A stretch of DNA of 64,000 bases, taken from Tabrizicola aquatica. GTDB taxonomy: Bacteria > Pseudomonadota > Alphaproteobacteria > Rhodobacterales > Rhodobacteraceae. The DNA is taken from NCBI RefSeq assembly GCF_002900975.1, contig NZ_PJON01000001.1:806001-870000 (forward strand), given 5' to 3'. Positions 37,407-45,383 of the stretch are shown here, piece after piece. Under the pieces are notes generated by a model. The model saw nothing but the letters and a program-made list of their open reading frames with translations, made no database searches and was not told the DNA's origin. A program made the translations under genes and the position numbers. Position 1 is the stretch's first letter; each line of letters starts with the position of its first letter.

Positions 37407-38336
37407 ATGAGCCGCGCATTCGTCTTTCCGGGCCAGGGGGCCCAGGTGATCGGCATGGGCCGCGCCCTGGCCGAGGCCTATCCCGCCGCAAGGGCCGTCT
37501 TCGACGAGGTCGACGCCGCCTTGGGCGAAAAGCTGTCCACCCTGATCTGGGAGGGCGACATCGCCGAGCTGACGCTGACCCAGAACGCCCAGCCCGCGCT
37601 GATGGCCACCTCGATCGCCGCGCTGCGGGCGCTGGAGGCCGAGGGGCTGGGGATGGAGCATGTGGCCTTCGTCGCCGGGCACTCGCTGGGGGAATATTCC
37701 GCCCTCTGCGCGGCGCAGGCGCTGACCCTGGCCGACACGGCGCGGCTGCTGCGCATCCGCGGCCAGGCGATGCAAGAGGCCGTGCCGGTTGGTGTCGGCG
37801 CTATGGCCGCCCTTCTGGGCCTGGACTTCGAGACGGCTGTCGCGGTGGCGGCTGAGGCGGCGCAGGGCGAGGTCTGCCAGGCGGCCAATGACAATGACCC
37901 CGCTCAGGTCGTGGTCTCGGGCCACAAGGCCGCCGTGGAGCGCGCGGTCGAGATCGCCAAGGCGCGCGGCGCGAAACGCGCGTTGATCCTGCCGGTCAGC
38001 GCGCCCTTCCACTGCGCGCTGATGCAGCCCGCCGCCCATGTCATGGCCGAGGCGCTGGCCGCCGTTCCGATTTCCAAGCCCATCGTGCCCGTCGTGGTGA
38101 ACGTCCGGGCCGAGGCGGTGATGGAACCTGACCGGATCATGGACCTTCTGATCGCGCAGATCACCGGCTCGGTCCGCTGGCGGGAAAGCATGCTCTGGAT
38201 GGAAAAGGCCGGGGTGACGGAATTCTGGGAAATCGGTGCGGGCAAGGCGCTGTCCGGGATGATCAAGCGCATCGCCTCGGGTGCTGCGACGCGGGCGATT
38301 GGCTCGCCGGACGATGTGGCCGCGGCCAAGGGATAG
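37407..38336 (+). CDS. fabD: Malonyl-CoA:ACP transacylase
   Basis: FabD (309 residues) loads malonyl onto acyl carrier protein for fatty-acid synthesis. It begins MSRAFVFPGQGAQVIGMG, the active serine is Ser93 in VAGHSLGEYSAL, the catalytic His is in SAPFHCALM, and the Arg of LRIRGQAMQ binds the malonyl carboxylate. ATG 37407 with GGGGAA upstream. First of fabD-fabG-acpP in the same direction. Confidence 0.97.
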   Translation: MSRAFVFPGQGAQVIGMGRALAEAYPAARAVFDEVDAALGEKLSTLIWEGDIAELTLTQNAQPALMATSIAALRALEAEGLGMEHVAFVAGHSLGEYSALCAAQALTLADTARLLRIRGQAMQEAVPVGVGAMAALLGLDFETAVAVAAEAAQGEVCQAANDNDPAQVVVSGHKAAVERAVEIAKARGAKRALILPVSAPFHCALMQPAAHVMAEALAAVPISKPIVPVVVNVRAEAVMEPDRIMDLLIAQITGSVRWRESMLWMEKAGVTEFWEIGAGKALSGMIKRIASGAATRAIGSPDDVAAAKG

Positions 38337-38345
38337 GAGAAAGCG

Positions 38346-39083
38346 ATGTTCGACCTGACAGGCAAATCCGCGCTGGTGACCGGCGCTTCCGGCGGCATCG
38401 GGGCCGAGATCGCCCGCGCGCTGCATGGCGCTGGGGCCACGGTGGGGCTTTCGGGCACCCGGACGGAACCGCTTGAGGCGCTGGCGGCCGAGCTTGGCGC
38501 GCGCACCCATGTCCTGCCCTGCAACCTGTCGATCCCGGCCGATGTCGAGGGCCTGGTCAAGCGCGCCGCCGAGGCGATGGGCGCGGTCGACATCCTGGTC
38601 AACAATGCCGGGATCACCCGTGACGGGCTGGTGATGCGCATGTCGGACGAGGACTGGCAGGCGGTGATCGACGTGAACCTGACGGCGACCTTTCGCCTCT
38701 GCCGCGCTGCCGTGCGCGGCATGATGAAGGCGCGCTGGGGGCGGATCGTCAACATCTCGTCGGTGGTGGGGACCACGGGCAATCCGGGCCAGGTCAACTA
38801 TGCCGCGTCCAAGGCGGGGATGGTGGGCCTGTCGAAGTCGCTCGCGGCCGAGGTGGCAAGCCGGGGAATCACCGTGAACTGCGTGGCGCCCGGTTTCATC
38901 GAGACGGCGATGACCGACAAGCTGAACGACCAGCAGCGCGCCGGCATCCTGACGGCGGTTCCGGCCGGCCGGATGGGCACGCCGCAGGAAATCGCGGCTG
39001 CGGTCCTTTACCTTGCGGCACCCGAGGCTGGCTATGTCACGGGCGCCACGCTGCACGTGAACGGCGGCATGGCGATGATCTGA
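38346..39083 (+). CDS. fabG: 3-oxoacyl-ACP reductase
   Basis: FabG (245 residues) is the NADPH-dependent SDR reductase of fatty-acid elongation. The cofactor motif is [14 protein letters not shown] (about residues 11-24), NNAG follows, and the catalytic residues are Ser139, Tyr152 and Lys156 (NYAASKAG). C-terminus [16 protein letters not shown] is typical. AGGAGAAAGCG precedes the ATG, nine bases after fabD. Confidence 0.97.
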   Translation: MFDLTGKSALVTGASGGIGAEIARALHGAGATVGLSGTRTEPLEALAAELGARTHVLPCNLSIPADVEGLVKRAAEAMGAVDILVNNAGITRDGLVMRMSDEDWQAVIDVNLTATFRLCRAAVRGMMKARWGRIVNISSVVGTTGNPGQVNYAASKAGMVGLSKSLAAEVASRGITVNCVAPGFIETAMTDKLNDQQRAGILTAVPAGRMGTPQEIAAAVLYLAAPEAGYVTGATLHVNGGMAMI

Positions 39084-39129
39084 CCCAACCGCTCTGCGCC
39101 GCCGCCGGCGCAAGGTCAGGTTAAAGGGT

Positions 39130-39158
39130 TTGCCATGCGGCGCGACCCTTGCTATAGG
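39130..39158 (+). promoter_or_regulatory. acpP promoter, sigma-70 type
   Basis: TTGCCA (39130-39135), a 17-base spacer, and TATAGG (39153-39158) form a good housekeeping promoter about 100 bases before the acpP start. The leader between them and the gene contains GC hairpins such as GGGCGG...CCGCCC. This allows acpP to be made at a higher level than fabD/fabG. Confidence 0.7.
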
Positions 39159-39258
39159 CGCGGGAATTCGGACCGGGCGGCTGTCCGGGAAGGCAACCGC
39201 CCGGCAACGGGCAGATACTGTAAGGCCGGGGCAGCCCCGCCAGGATAGAGGAACGGAC

Positions 39259-39492
39259 ATGAGCGACATCGCTGATCGCGTGAAGAAGATCGTCGTCGAG
39301 CATCTGGGCGTCGAAGAGGACAAGGTGACGGAATCGGCCTCGTTCATCGACGACCTCGGTGCGGATTCGCTCGACACCGTGGAACTGGTCATGGCCTTCG
39401 AAGAAGAGTTCGGCATCGAGATCCCGGACGACGCGGCCGAAACCATCCAGACCTTCGGCGACGCGGTGAAGTTCATCTCGGAAGCCGCCTGA
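39259..39492 (+). CDS. acpP: Acyl carrier protein
   Basis: AcpP, 77 residues and acidic, carries fatty-acyl chains on a phosphopantetheine arm. The attachment serine is Ser37 in [15 protein letters not shown]. Start ATG with AGAGGAAC upstream. It has its own promoter and a rho-independent terminator directly after it, typical of this highly expressed gene. Confidence 0.98.
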   Translation: MSDIADRVKKIVVEHLGVEEDKVTESASFIDDLGADSLDTVELVMAFEEEFGIEIPDDAAETIQTFGDAVKFISEAA

Positions 39493-39519
39493 GGCATTTC
39501 TTCCCTTCACGGGACGGCA

Positions 39520-39548
39520 GGGCATCCTTCGGGATGCCCTTTCGTTTT
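39520..39548 (+). terminator. Rho-independent terminator after acpP
   Basis: GGGCATCC-TTCG-GGATGCCC, an 8-bp stem with a UUCG tetraloop, followed by TTTCGTTTT. Starts 28 bases after the acpP stop. Confidence 0.92.
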
Positions 39549-39552
39549 GGCC

Positions 39553-39645
39553 GGGACGGTGGGCGGATCGCCCACCCTACGCCCATCACCTTGCCCACCC
39601 GTCAGGTCACCCGGTTCGGGCGTAAGGTGGGCGATCCGCCCACCC
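39553..39645. repeat. Two-hairpin intergenic repeat, copy B
   Basis: GGGACGGTGGGC again opens the unit; palindromes are GGTGGGCG-GAT-CGCCCACC (39558-39576) and GGTGGGCG-ATC-CGCCCACC (39626-39644), with CGTCAGGT in the linker. It is in the same orientation as copy A at 35959-36044 and just follows the acpP terminator. Confidence 0.8.
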
Positions 39646-39660
39646 GGCCCCCAAAGCAAA

Positions 39661-39687
39661 GGGCCGCCCGCAGGTCGCGGGCGGCCC
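39661..39687 (-). terminator. Terminator hairpin after yceI
   Basis: GGGCCGCCCGC-AGGTC-GCGGGCGGCCC is an 11-bp perfect stem. On the minus strand it lies 20 bases beyond the YceI stop and is followed by CTTTGCTTTGG. Confidence 0.75.
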
Positions 39688-39707
39688 CTGTCATGCCATG
39701 GAACCGA

Positions 39708-40283
39708 TCACTCGGCTTTCATCGCCTCGATCGAGATCTGGACCTGCACCTCGTCGCTGACGAAGGGCGCGAACTCGCCCAGGCCGAACTCGCTGCGCAC
39801 CAGCGTGGTCGTGGCCGAGAACCCGGCCCAGGGCTTTGCCGCCATCGGGTGATCGCCGACCTGGTTCAGCACGGCGTCCAGCACCACCGACTTGGTCACG
39901 TCATTCAGCGTCAGGTCGCCGGTGATCTTGGCGGTGGTGTCGCCCGTCACCTCGATCGCGGTCGAGGTGAAGGTCACCATCTCTTCATCGGTCGCGCCGA
40001 AGAAGTCCGCCGACATGAAGTGATCAAAGCGCTCCTGCCAGCCGGTCAGCATGGTCTTGACCGGGAAGGACACCGTGACCGCCGAGGCCGCAGGGTTCGC
40101 CTGGTCGAACATGATCTCGCCGTTGAAGCCCGAGAACATGCCCCAGTTGGTCGAATAGCCCAGATGGTTGTAGCTGAACACGATCTGGCTGTGGCTGGCG
40201 TCCAGCGTATACTTCTCGGCCTCGGCGAAAGCGGGGGCGGCGGCAAGGACGGCCAAAGCGGCCAGGGTAGCGAAACGGGTCAT
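39708..40283 (-). CDS. YceI family periplasmic protein
   Basis: A 191-residue lipocalin-like protein exported by the signal peptide MTRFATLAALAVLAAAPAFA. The mature protein begins with EKYTLDASHSQIVFSYNHLG, the YceI signature, and later carries TSTAIEVTGDTTAKITGDLT and a C-terminal SEFGLGEFAPFVSD. YceI proteins bind polyisoprenoids such as ubiquinone in a hydrophobic pocket. Together with the b561-YceI fusion 3 kb away, this suggests related periplasmic quinone handling, but a link is inference. Confidence 0.9.
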   Translation of the reverse strand: MTRFATLAALAVLAAAPAFAEAEKYTLDASHSQIVFSYNHLGYSTNWGMFSGFNGEIMFDQANPAASAVTVSFPVKTMLTGWQERFDHFMSADFFGATDEEMVTFTSTAIEVTGDTTAKITGDLTLNDVTKSVVLDAVLNQVGDHPMAAKPWAGFSATTTLVRSEFGLGEFAPFVSDEVQVQISIEAMKAE

Positions 40284-40450
40284 GGGTCACCTTCATTGCA
40301 GGCCGGTCGGCCAGTTGACACTGCCTCAATGCCCGTGAACGCTGCGCTGCGGCAATTCGGCACGGCGGAAGGCTGACTGTTCGAAAATGAACAGCGACTG
40401 ACGCGATTGTCATGTGCGGCGGGCCGGCCGAAACATCCCGCCCATTTTCC

Positions 40451-40478
40451 TTGCGCGCGCAGCAATCCCCTGTATAAG
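40451..40478 (+). promoter_or_regulatory. rpsF operon promoter
   Basis: TTGCGC (40451-40456), a 16-base spacer and TATAAG (40473-40478) form a sigma-70-like promoter 107 bases before the rpsF start. The predicted start point is just before the structured leader. Confidence 0.65.
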
Positions 40479-40485
40479 GCCGCAT

Positions 40486-40541
40486 CCTTGCCGCATTACC
40501 CACGAACCGGCGATGCCTCTCGTGGACGGGCCGCGGCAAGG
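40486..40541 (+). ncRNA. Structured rpsF leader, candidate S6:S18 autoregulatory element
   Basis: CCTTGCCGC (40486-40494) pairs perfectly with GCGGCAAGG (40533-40541), enclosing an inner hairpin CCACGA (40500-40505)/TCGTGG (40520-40525) whose loop starts ACCGGCG. rpsF leaders in many bacteria form an RNA bound by the S6-S18 pair that has a conserved CCG. The structure, position and CCG loop fit, but I cannot align it to a covariance model here. Confidence 0.6.
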
Positions 40542-40584
40542 TCTGCCCGTCCTATGAAGCCGCCCTGAAACGAAGGAAGCCCGC

Positions 40585-41037
40585 ATGCCTCTTTACGAGC
40601 ATGTCTTCATCGCGCGCCAGGATCTGTCCAACGCGCAAGCCGAAGGCCTTATCGAACACTTCTCGACCGTCCTCGCGGACAACGGCGGCAAAGTCGTTGA
40701 GAACGAGTACTGGGGCGTCAAGACGATGGCCTACAAGATCAACAAGAACCGCAAGGGCCACTATGCCTTCCTGAAGTCGGACGCGCCCGCGTCGGCCGTT
40801 CAGGAAATGGAACGCCTGATGCGCCTGCACGACGACGTGATGCGCGTCCTGACCATCAAGGTCGACAAGCATGCCGAAGGCGTCTCGGTGCAGATGCAGA
40901 AGCGGGACGAGCGCGAAGACCGTGGCGATCGCGGCGACCGGGGTGGCTTTGGCGGCGAACGTCGCGAACGGCCCAGCTTTGGTGGCGACCGTGGTGACCG
41001 CGGCGAGCGTCCGTCGTTCGGCGCTCCGCGTCGTTGA
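40585..41037 (+). CDS. rpsF: 30S ribosomal protein S6 with Arg/Gly-rich tail
   Basis: S6 (150 residues) binds S18 and 16S rRNA in the platform of the small subunit. Residues 1-100 are canonical (MPLYEHVFIARQDLSNAQAE; GVKTMAYKINKNRKGHYAFL). Residues about 108-150 form an RGD-rich tail with repeats such as DRGDRGGFGG and RPSFGGDRGDRGERPSFG, which E. coli S6 lacks (it has a Glu tail instead). First gene of rpsF-rpsR-rplI. Confidence 0.97.
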   Translation: MPLYEHVFIARQDLSNAQAEGLIEHFSTVLADNGGKVVENEYWGVKTMAYKINKNRKGHYAFLKSDAPASAVQEMERLMRLHDDVMRVLTIKVDKHAEGVSVQMQKRDEREDRGDRGDRGGFGGERRERPSFGGDRGDRGERPSFGAPRR

Positions 41038-41057
41038 TCTGAGGAAAGGAATAGACC

Positions 41058-41285
41058 ATGGCGAACAAGCCGTTTTTCCGCCGCCGCAAGGTTTGCCCCT
41101 TCTCGGGCGACAACGCTCCGGCGATCGACTACAAGGACACGCGTCTGCTGCAGCGCTACATCTCTGAGCGCGGCAAGATCGTCCCGTCCCGCATCACCGC
41201 AGTCTCGGCGAAGAAGCAGCGTGAACTGGCCCAGGCCATCAAGCGCGCCCGCTTCCTGGCCCTGCTGCCCTATGCCGTGAAATAA
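41058..41285 (+). CDS. rpsR: 30S ribosomal protein S18
   Basis: S18 (75 residues), basic, partner of S6 in the small-subunit platform. Motifs: [18 protein letters not shown] near the start and the RNA-binding [23 protein letters not shown] 41058 with GAGGAAAGG upstream, 20 bases after rpsF. Confidence 0.97.
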   Translation: MANKPFFRRRKVCPFSGDNAPAIDYKDTRLLQRYISERGKIVPSRITAVSAKKQRELAQAIKRARFLALLPYAVK

Positions 41286-41297
41286 GGAGCACATGAC

Positions 41298-41867
41298 ATG
41301 CAAGTGATCCTTCTGGAACGCGTGGCCAAGCTTGGCCAGATGGGCGAAGTCGTCAACGTCAAGGACGGTTACGCCCGCAACTACCTGCTGCCGCAGGGCA
41401 AGGCGCTGCGCGCCAACGACTCGAACATCAAGTCGTTCGAGACGAAGAAAGCCCAGCTGGAAGCCACCAACCTGGAAACCCGCAAGGAGGCCGAAGCTGT
41501 CGGCGCCAAGCTGGACGGCCAGACCTTCGTGGTGATCCGTTCGGCATCGGATGCCGGTGCTCTGTACGGTTCGGTCACCCCGCGCGACGCCGCGGAAGCC
41601 GCGACCGAGGCGGGCTTCACCGTCGGCCGGACCCTGGTCGTCCTGGACAAGCCGATCAAGGACCTGGGCCTGCACACGGTTTCCGTGCGTCTGCACCCGG
41701 AAGTCACGGTGAAGATTCAGCTGAACGTCGCCCGTTCGGTCGAAGAGGCCGAGCTGCAGGCGTCGGGCAAGTCGATTGCCGAACTCGCCGCCGAAGCGGA
41801 AGCCGAAGCAGAGTTCGAAATCGCCGAGCTGTTCGACGAAATGGGCGCTGCCGCTTCGGACGAATAA
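41298..41867 (+). CDS. rplI: 50S ribosomal protein L9
   Basis: L9 (189 residues) bridges the large subunit near the L1 stalk and influences reading-frame maintenance. The N-domain [20 protein letters not shown] and [18 protein letters not shown] are diagnostic. It is longer than E. coli L9 because of an acidic C-terminal extension ([20 protein letters not shown]), as in other alphaproteobacteria. Last gene of the operon, followed by a terminator. Confidence 0.97.
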   Translation: MQVILLERVAKLGQMGEVVNVKDGYARNYLLPQGKALRANDSNIKSFETKKAQLEATNLETRKEAEAVGAKLDGQTFVVIRSASDAGALYGSVTPRDAAEAATEAGFTVGRTLVVLDKPIKDLGLHTVSVRLHPEVTVKIQLNVARSVEEAELQASGKSIAELAAEAEAEAEFEIAELFDEMGAAASDE

Positions 41868-41891
41868 GTCTTTCCCCTTCAGGGGTTTGGG

Positions 41892-41925
41892 AACCGCGTA
41901 CGGGCAACCGGGCGCGGTTTTTCTT
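41892..41925 (+). terminator. Rho-independent terminator after rplI
   Basis: AACCGCG (41892-41898) pairs with CGCGGTT (41913-41919), followed by a T-run ending TTTTTCTTTG. It ends the ribosomal operon 25 bases after the rplI stop. Confidence 0.85.
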
Positions 41926-41937
41926 TGCAGCCAGCCA

Positions 41938-41966
41938 TGTACAACAATCTTGATTTTTGTTGCACA
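41938..41966. promoter_or_regulatory. Operator 1: TGTACAACAA-N9-TTGTTGCACA
   Basis: A 29-bp inverted repeat with 10-base arms and a 9-base spacer; one arm differs by one base from perfect. It is unusually AT-rich for this genome. It lies 39 bases before the nucleotidyltransferase ATG at 42005, upstream of operator 2. Confidence 0.75.
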
Positions 41967-41973
41967 TCGCGTA

Positions 41974-42002
41974 TGTACAACAAACGCAACAATTGTTGTA
42001 CA
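41974..42002. promoter_or_regulatory. Operator 2: TGTACAACAA-N9-TTGTTGTACA
   Basis: A perfect 10-9-10 inverted repeat with the same half-site as operator 1, ending two bases before the ATG at 42005. The centres of the two operators are 36 bases apart. A CAACAATTGTTG palindrome is nested in the right half. Cooperative binding of a dimeric regulator is the natural reading. Confidence 0.8.
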
Positions 42003-42004
42003 AA

Positions 42005-43018
42005 ATGCAGCGTCACAGTCTGATCGCCAACTCGGCATACCTAGACCTGCTCCGCAGCTTGCTTGATGAACAGGCTTCGACCCTTCGCGGCACACCGACC
42101 CGCGAAATCCGCAATGGTCGGGCCTATTGGTATGATGTCCATCGCGTCGGTTCGAGCGTCCGCAAAGCCTATATCGGCGAAGACACTCCGGACCTGTCCG
42201 AGCGCCTGACGCGGGCGTCAGTCCTTGCAAAAGAAAGGAAGGCGCGGAACCAGAAACGGACGGAGCTGGTCCGCACCCTTCGCGCATGCGGGATGCTTAG
42301 CACGGACGCGTCAGTCGGCTCTTTCCTCCTGACGATGGAGCGGCTGGGCGTGTTCCGGCTTGGGGGCACGCTTGTAGGAACCCAAGCCTTCCGACTTTAC
42401 GAGGGAGAGTTGGGCATCCGCATCCCCGGAGAAGACCTGGCCCAGACAGGTGACATGGACATCGCCCAGTTTGAACGGTTGTCTCTGGCCCTGGGAGATG
42501 AAGTGGAGGCCCCGCTGGCCGAAGGGTTTCAGGCCCTGGACTTCGCCCAGGTGCCATCCCTTGGCAGCCGATCGATCTGGAAATGGCGACAGACCCGTTC
42601 CGACCTGCTGGTTGAATTTCTTACCCCCTCGTTCCGGCCTGAGGAGGACATCCGCGACCTGCCCTCCCTGGGGGTGGAGGCTCGGTCACTGCATTTCCTG
42701 AACTTCCTGATCGCGGGGCCGATCAAGGCGGTCGCGCTCTATCGCTCCGGCGTGCTGGTCCAGATCCCGCGCCCGGAACGCTATGCCGTCCACAAGCTGA
42801 TCGTCGCGGATCGGCGGCGGGCTGGCGCAGACCAACTCAAGTCGCGCAAGGACCGGGCCCAGGCCGCCCTCCTTGTCGAGGCACTGGCCGAGGACCGCCC
42901 CGATGAGTTGCGAGAAGCCTACGAGGACGCGATGACGCGCGGGCCACAATGGCGGGCCCATATCGGCGCGACGCTGGCGCGGATGCCCGAGACGGCGCAA
43001 AGGATTGCCGCGCTTTGA
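42005..43018 (+). CDS. GSU2403-like nucleotidyltransferase-fold protein (NTP_transf_8)
   Basis: A 337-residue protein resembling the GSU2403/NTP_transf_8 group. The minimal nucleotidyltransferase pattern is visible: GGTLVGTQAFRLYEGELG, then QTGDMDIAQF (Asp-x-Asp) and the later RSDLLVEFLTP acidic segment as the third ligand. The N-terminal 90 residues are a separate basic helical region, and the C-terminal IPRPERYAVHKLIVADRRR is conserved in such proteins. Substrate is unknown; relatives of the fold act as adenylyl/nucleotidyl toxins or RNA-modifying enzymes. ATG 42005 is chosen since both operators then lie upstream; an in-frame ATG at 41957 lies inside operator 1. Confidence 0.75.
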   Translation: MQRHSLIANSAYLDLLRSLLDEQASTLRGTPTREIRNGRAYWYDVHRVGSSVRKAYIGEDTPDLSERLTRASVLAKERKARNQKRTELVRTLRACGMLSTDASVGSFLLTMERLGVFRLGGTLVGTQAFRLYEGELGIRIPGEDLAQTGDMDIAQFERLSLALGDEVEAPLAEGFQALDFAQVPSLGSRSIWKWRQTRSDLLVEFLTPSFRPEEDIRDLPSLGVEARSLHFLNFLIAGPIKAVALYRSGVLVQIPRPERYAVHKLIVADRRRAGADQLKSRKDRAQAALLVEALAEDRPDELREAYEDAMTRGPQWRAHIGATLARMPETAQRIAAL

Positions 43019-43075
43019 CAAGGCGCTGTCGGGCACAGGACAGCCGGGCGGGCGGCATAGCCTAGCGTCCGGCAG

Positions 43076-44026
43076 ATGCGCATGTCAGCCACCACCCAAG
43101 GCATCCTGGCCCTGACCACGGGAATCGCGGTCTTTTCCGTGCAGGATCTGATCCTGAAACAGCTTTCCGGCGACTATCCGCTGCATCAGGCCATGGTCCT
43201 GCGCAGCCTGGTCGCCCTGCCCTTTCATCTGGCCATCGTCTGGTGGTTCGACGGCCGGCTTTCCACCATCACCACGCCGGGCTGGCCGAAGATGCTGGCG
43301 CGCGGGCTGTTGGGCTTTGTCGCTTATGCCGCCTATTATCTGGGCCTCGCCAGCTTGCCGATGGCCGAGACGGTGGCGCTGTATTTCACCGGGCCGCTGT
43401 TCATCACCTTGTCCGCCGCGCTGTTTCTGGGCGAACGGGTCGGCTTCGGCTCGGCCATGGCGGTGGCGGCGGGATTTGCCGGGGTGCTTCTGATCGTGAA
43501 ACCGGGCAGCGAGGGGTTTGACCTGGCCGCCCTGCTGCCGGTTCTGGGCGCCCTCGGCTATGCGCTGGCCATGGTCGCCGCGCGCCCCCTGGGCCGGACC
43601 GAGACGGTGGCGGCGATGGCCTTCTGGGGTAACCTGTGTTTCCTGTTCTGCGCGCTGGCCTTGTCGGCGGTCTATGGCACCGGGACATATGCCGGGGCGG
43701 CGCATCCGTCTCTGGCGTTCCTGACCCGGCACTGGGTGATGCCGGATGCGACCGACCTTGCCCTGATGGCCGCCTGCGGCGTGATCGCGGCATTCGGCCT
43801 GACGCTGCTGACCCATTCCTACCGCATCGCGCCCGCCCCCAGCGTCGCGCCGTTCGAGTACAGCTTCATGTTCTGGGCCGTGCTTTGGGGCTGGCTGGTC
43901 TGGGGCGACTTCCCCGATAGCTTTGGCTGGCTGGGCATTGCGGTGATTGTCGCCGCAGGTCTGGTGGTGATCCGCGCGCCGTCAGCCCCTGCAAGCGAAA
44001 AGGCCGCACCCGAAGGCGCGGCCTGA
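43076..44026 (+). CDS. EamA/DMT family transporter
   Basis: A 316-residue membrane protein with ten hydrophobic segments and two EamA repeats, of the drug/metabolite exporter type (RhaT/YdcZ-like). The first repeat opens GILALTTGIAVFSVQDLILK with the Arg/Leu of the next loop (VLRSLVALPF), and the second starts FDLAALLPVLGALGYALAM. Substrate unknown. It starts at 43076 (or the ATG at 43082) and converges on tig. Confidence 0.88.
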   Translation: MRMSATTQGILALTTGIAVFSVQDLILKQLSGDYPLHQAMVLRSLVALPFHLAIVWWFDGRLSTITTPGWPKMLARGLLGFVAYAAYYLGLASLPMAETVALYFTGPLFITLSAALFLGERVGFGSAMAVAAGFAGVLLIVKPGSEGFDLAALLPVLGALGYALAMVAARPLGRTETVAAMAFWGNLCFLFCALALSAVYGTGTYAGAAHPSLAFLTRHWVMPDATDLALMAACGVIAAFGLTLLTHSYRIAPAPSVAPFEYSFMFWAVLWGWLVWGDFPDSFGWLGIAVIVAAGLVVIRAPSAPASEKAAPEGAA

Positions 44027-44030
44027 TCCT

Positions 44031-44048
44031 TCTGCCCTGGCGGGCAGA
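44031..44048. terminator. Bidirectional terminator between eamA-type gene and tig
   Basis: TCTGCCC-TGGC-GGGCAGA is a 7-bp perfect hairpin in the 22-base gap between the convergent genes, next to a second hairpin AGGCCGC/GCGGCCT that overlaps the end of the upstream gene. Confidence 0.7.
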
Positions 44049-45383
44049 TTACATTTCGTCCAGCGCCTCGACGGCCTTCTGAAGCTTCTCTTTCGAGATC
44101 TCCTTGTCGGTCACCTTGGCCTGGGCCACGATGTGATCCACGACCTTGTCCTCGAAGATCGGCGCGCGCAGTTGCTGCTGCATCTGGGCGTTCTTCTGCA
44201 CGAATTCGAAGAACTGACGCTCCTGCCCCGGATACTGGCGGGCGGCGGCCAGCACGGCCTGGGTCATTTCGGCATCGGTCACGGTGACCTCGGCCTTGCG
44301 GCCGATTTCAGCCAGGAGGAGGCCCAGACGCACCCGGCGCTCGGCCAGCTTCTTGTGCTCGTCCGTCGGCTCGATCGCGCCGTGGTTGTGGCCGTGATCG
44401 TCCGGATGTTCTTCGTGATACAGCTGGTGGGCGATCTGGTTGGCTTCCGCCTCGACCAGGTTCGCGGGCAGGTCGAACTTGACCAGGCCGTCCAGCTGAT
44501 CCAGCAGCGCGCGCTTCATCACGGCGCGGGCAGCGCCCTTGTATTCGGCTTCCAGACGCTCGGCGATCTGGGCCTTCAGCCCGGCCAGATCCTCGGCACC
44601 GAACTTCTTGGCCAGCTCGTCGTCGATCTCGGCTGCCTTCGGCTCTTTCACCGCTTTCACAGTGCAGGCAAAGACCGCAGCCTTGCCGGCAAGATGGGCA
44701 GCGCCATAGTTTTCCGGGAACGAGACATTCACCGAAACCTCGTCACCGACCTTCGCGCCGACCAGCTGGTCCTCGAACCCCGGGATGAAGGACTTGGAGC
44801 CCAGCACCAGCGGATAATCCTCGGCCGAGCCGCCCTCGAACAGCTCACCATCGACCGAGCCCTTGAAGTCGATCACGATCTGATCGCCATCCTTGGCCTT
44901 GGCGCCCTTCTTGCGGTCGTCGAAGGACTTGGCCGAACCGGCCAGATTCTCCAGCGCCTCGTCGATGGCCTTGTCGTCGGCCTTCACGATCAGACGGTCC
45001 AGCTTCAGCTTGCCGGCATCGACATCCGGGATCGGGGGCAGCGCGTCATAGGTCATCTCGACCACGACATCCTGGCCCTCTTTCCACTCTTCGCCGCCAA
45101 CCATCTTCACGTCGGGCTGCAGCGCCGGGCGGTCGCCGGTCTTGTCGAAATGGTCGCGCATGGCGGCGTCGATGGCTTCCTGCATCGCGTCGCCCAGGAT
45201 GCGCTGGCCGAACTGCTTTTTCAGGATCGCCAGCGGCACCTTGCCCTTGCGGAAGCCCTTGATCTCGACCTCGGGCTGCGCCTCCAGCAGTTTTTCCTGG
45301 ACCTTCGCGTCCAGTTCGGCCGCCGTCACCGTGATGGTGTAGCCGCGCTTGAGGCCTTCGTTCAGGGTCTCGGTGACCTGCAT
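44049..45383 (-). CDS. tig: Trigger factor
   Basis: Trigger factor (444 residues) is the ribosome-bound chaperone and peptidyl-prolyl isomerase. The ribosome-binding tail motif [17 protein letters not shown] lies at about residues 42-58, the FKBP-like domain follows ([20 protein letters not shown]), and the C-terminal chaperone arms close the protein. A His/Asp-rich insert ([20 protein letters not shown]) at about residues 326-345 is unusual and could bind metal. Start 45383 has GGAAGGAC upstream. It follows tRNA-Leu on the same strand. Confidence 0.96.
   Translation of the reverse strand: MQVTETLNEGLKRGYTITVTAAELDAKVQEKLLEAQPEVEIKGFRKGKVPLAILKKQFGQRILGDAMQEAIDAAMRDHFDKTGDRPALQPDVKMVGGEEWKEGQDVVVEMTYDALPPIPDVDAGKLKLDRLIVKADDKAIDEALENLAGSAKSFDDRKKGAKAKDGDQIVIDFKGSVDGELFEGGSAEDYPLVLGSKSFIPGFEDQLVGAKVGDEVSVNVSFPENYGAAHLAGKAAVFACTVKAVKEPKAAEIDDELAKKFGAEDLAGLKAQIAERLEAEYKGAARAVMKRALLDQLDGLVKFDLPANLVEAEANQIAHQLYHEEHPDDHGHNHGAIEPTDEHKKLAERRVRLGLLLAEIGRKAEVTVTDAEMTQAVLAAARQYPGQERQFFEFVQKNAQMQQQLRAPIFEDKVVDHIVAQAKVTDKEISKEKLQKAVEALDEM

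Larger units (their letters stand above)
40284..40584. other. Divergent promoter region of yceI and rpsF
   Basis: This 301-base gap contains no gene. It holds the rpsF promoter (40451-40478) and a structured rpsF leader (40486-40541), both listed separately. GTTCGAAAATGAAC (40379-40392) is a short inverted repeat of GTTC/GAAC closer to yceI. Confidence 0.7.

Noticed and set aside
37131-39497. A 788-residue minus-strand frame opposite fabD, fabG and acpP
   Set aside because: It covers three certain genes plus the acpP promoter and has low-complexity composition.
40912-41037. Gly/Arg/Asp repeats as a possible CRISPR or minisatellite
   Set aside because: The repeats are codon-level in the S6 tail, in frame and imperfect; there are no equal spacers.
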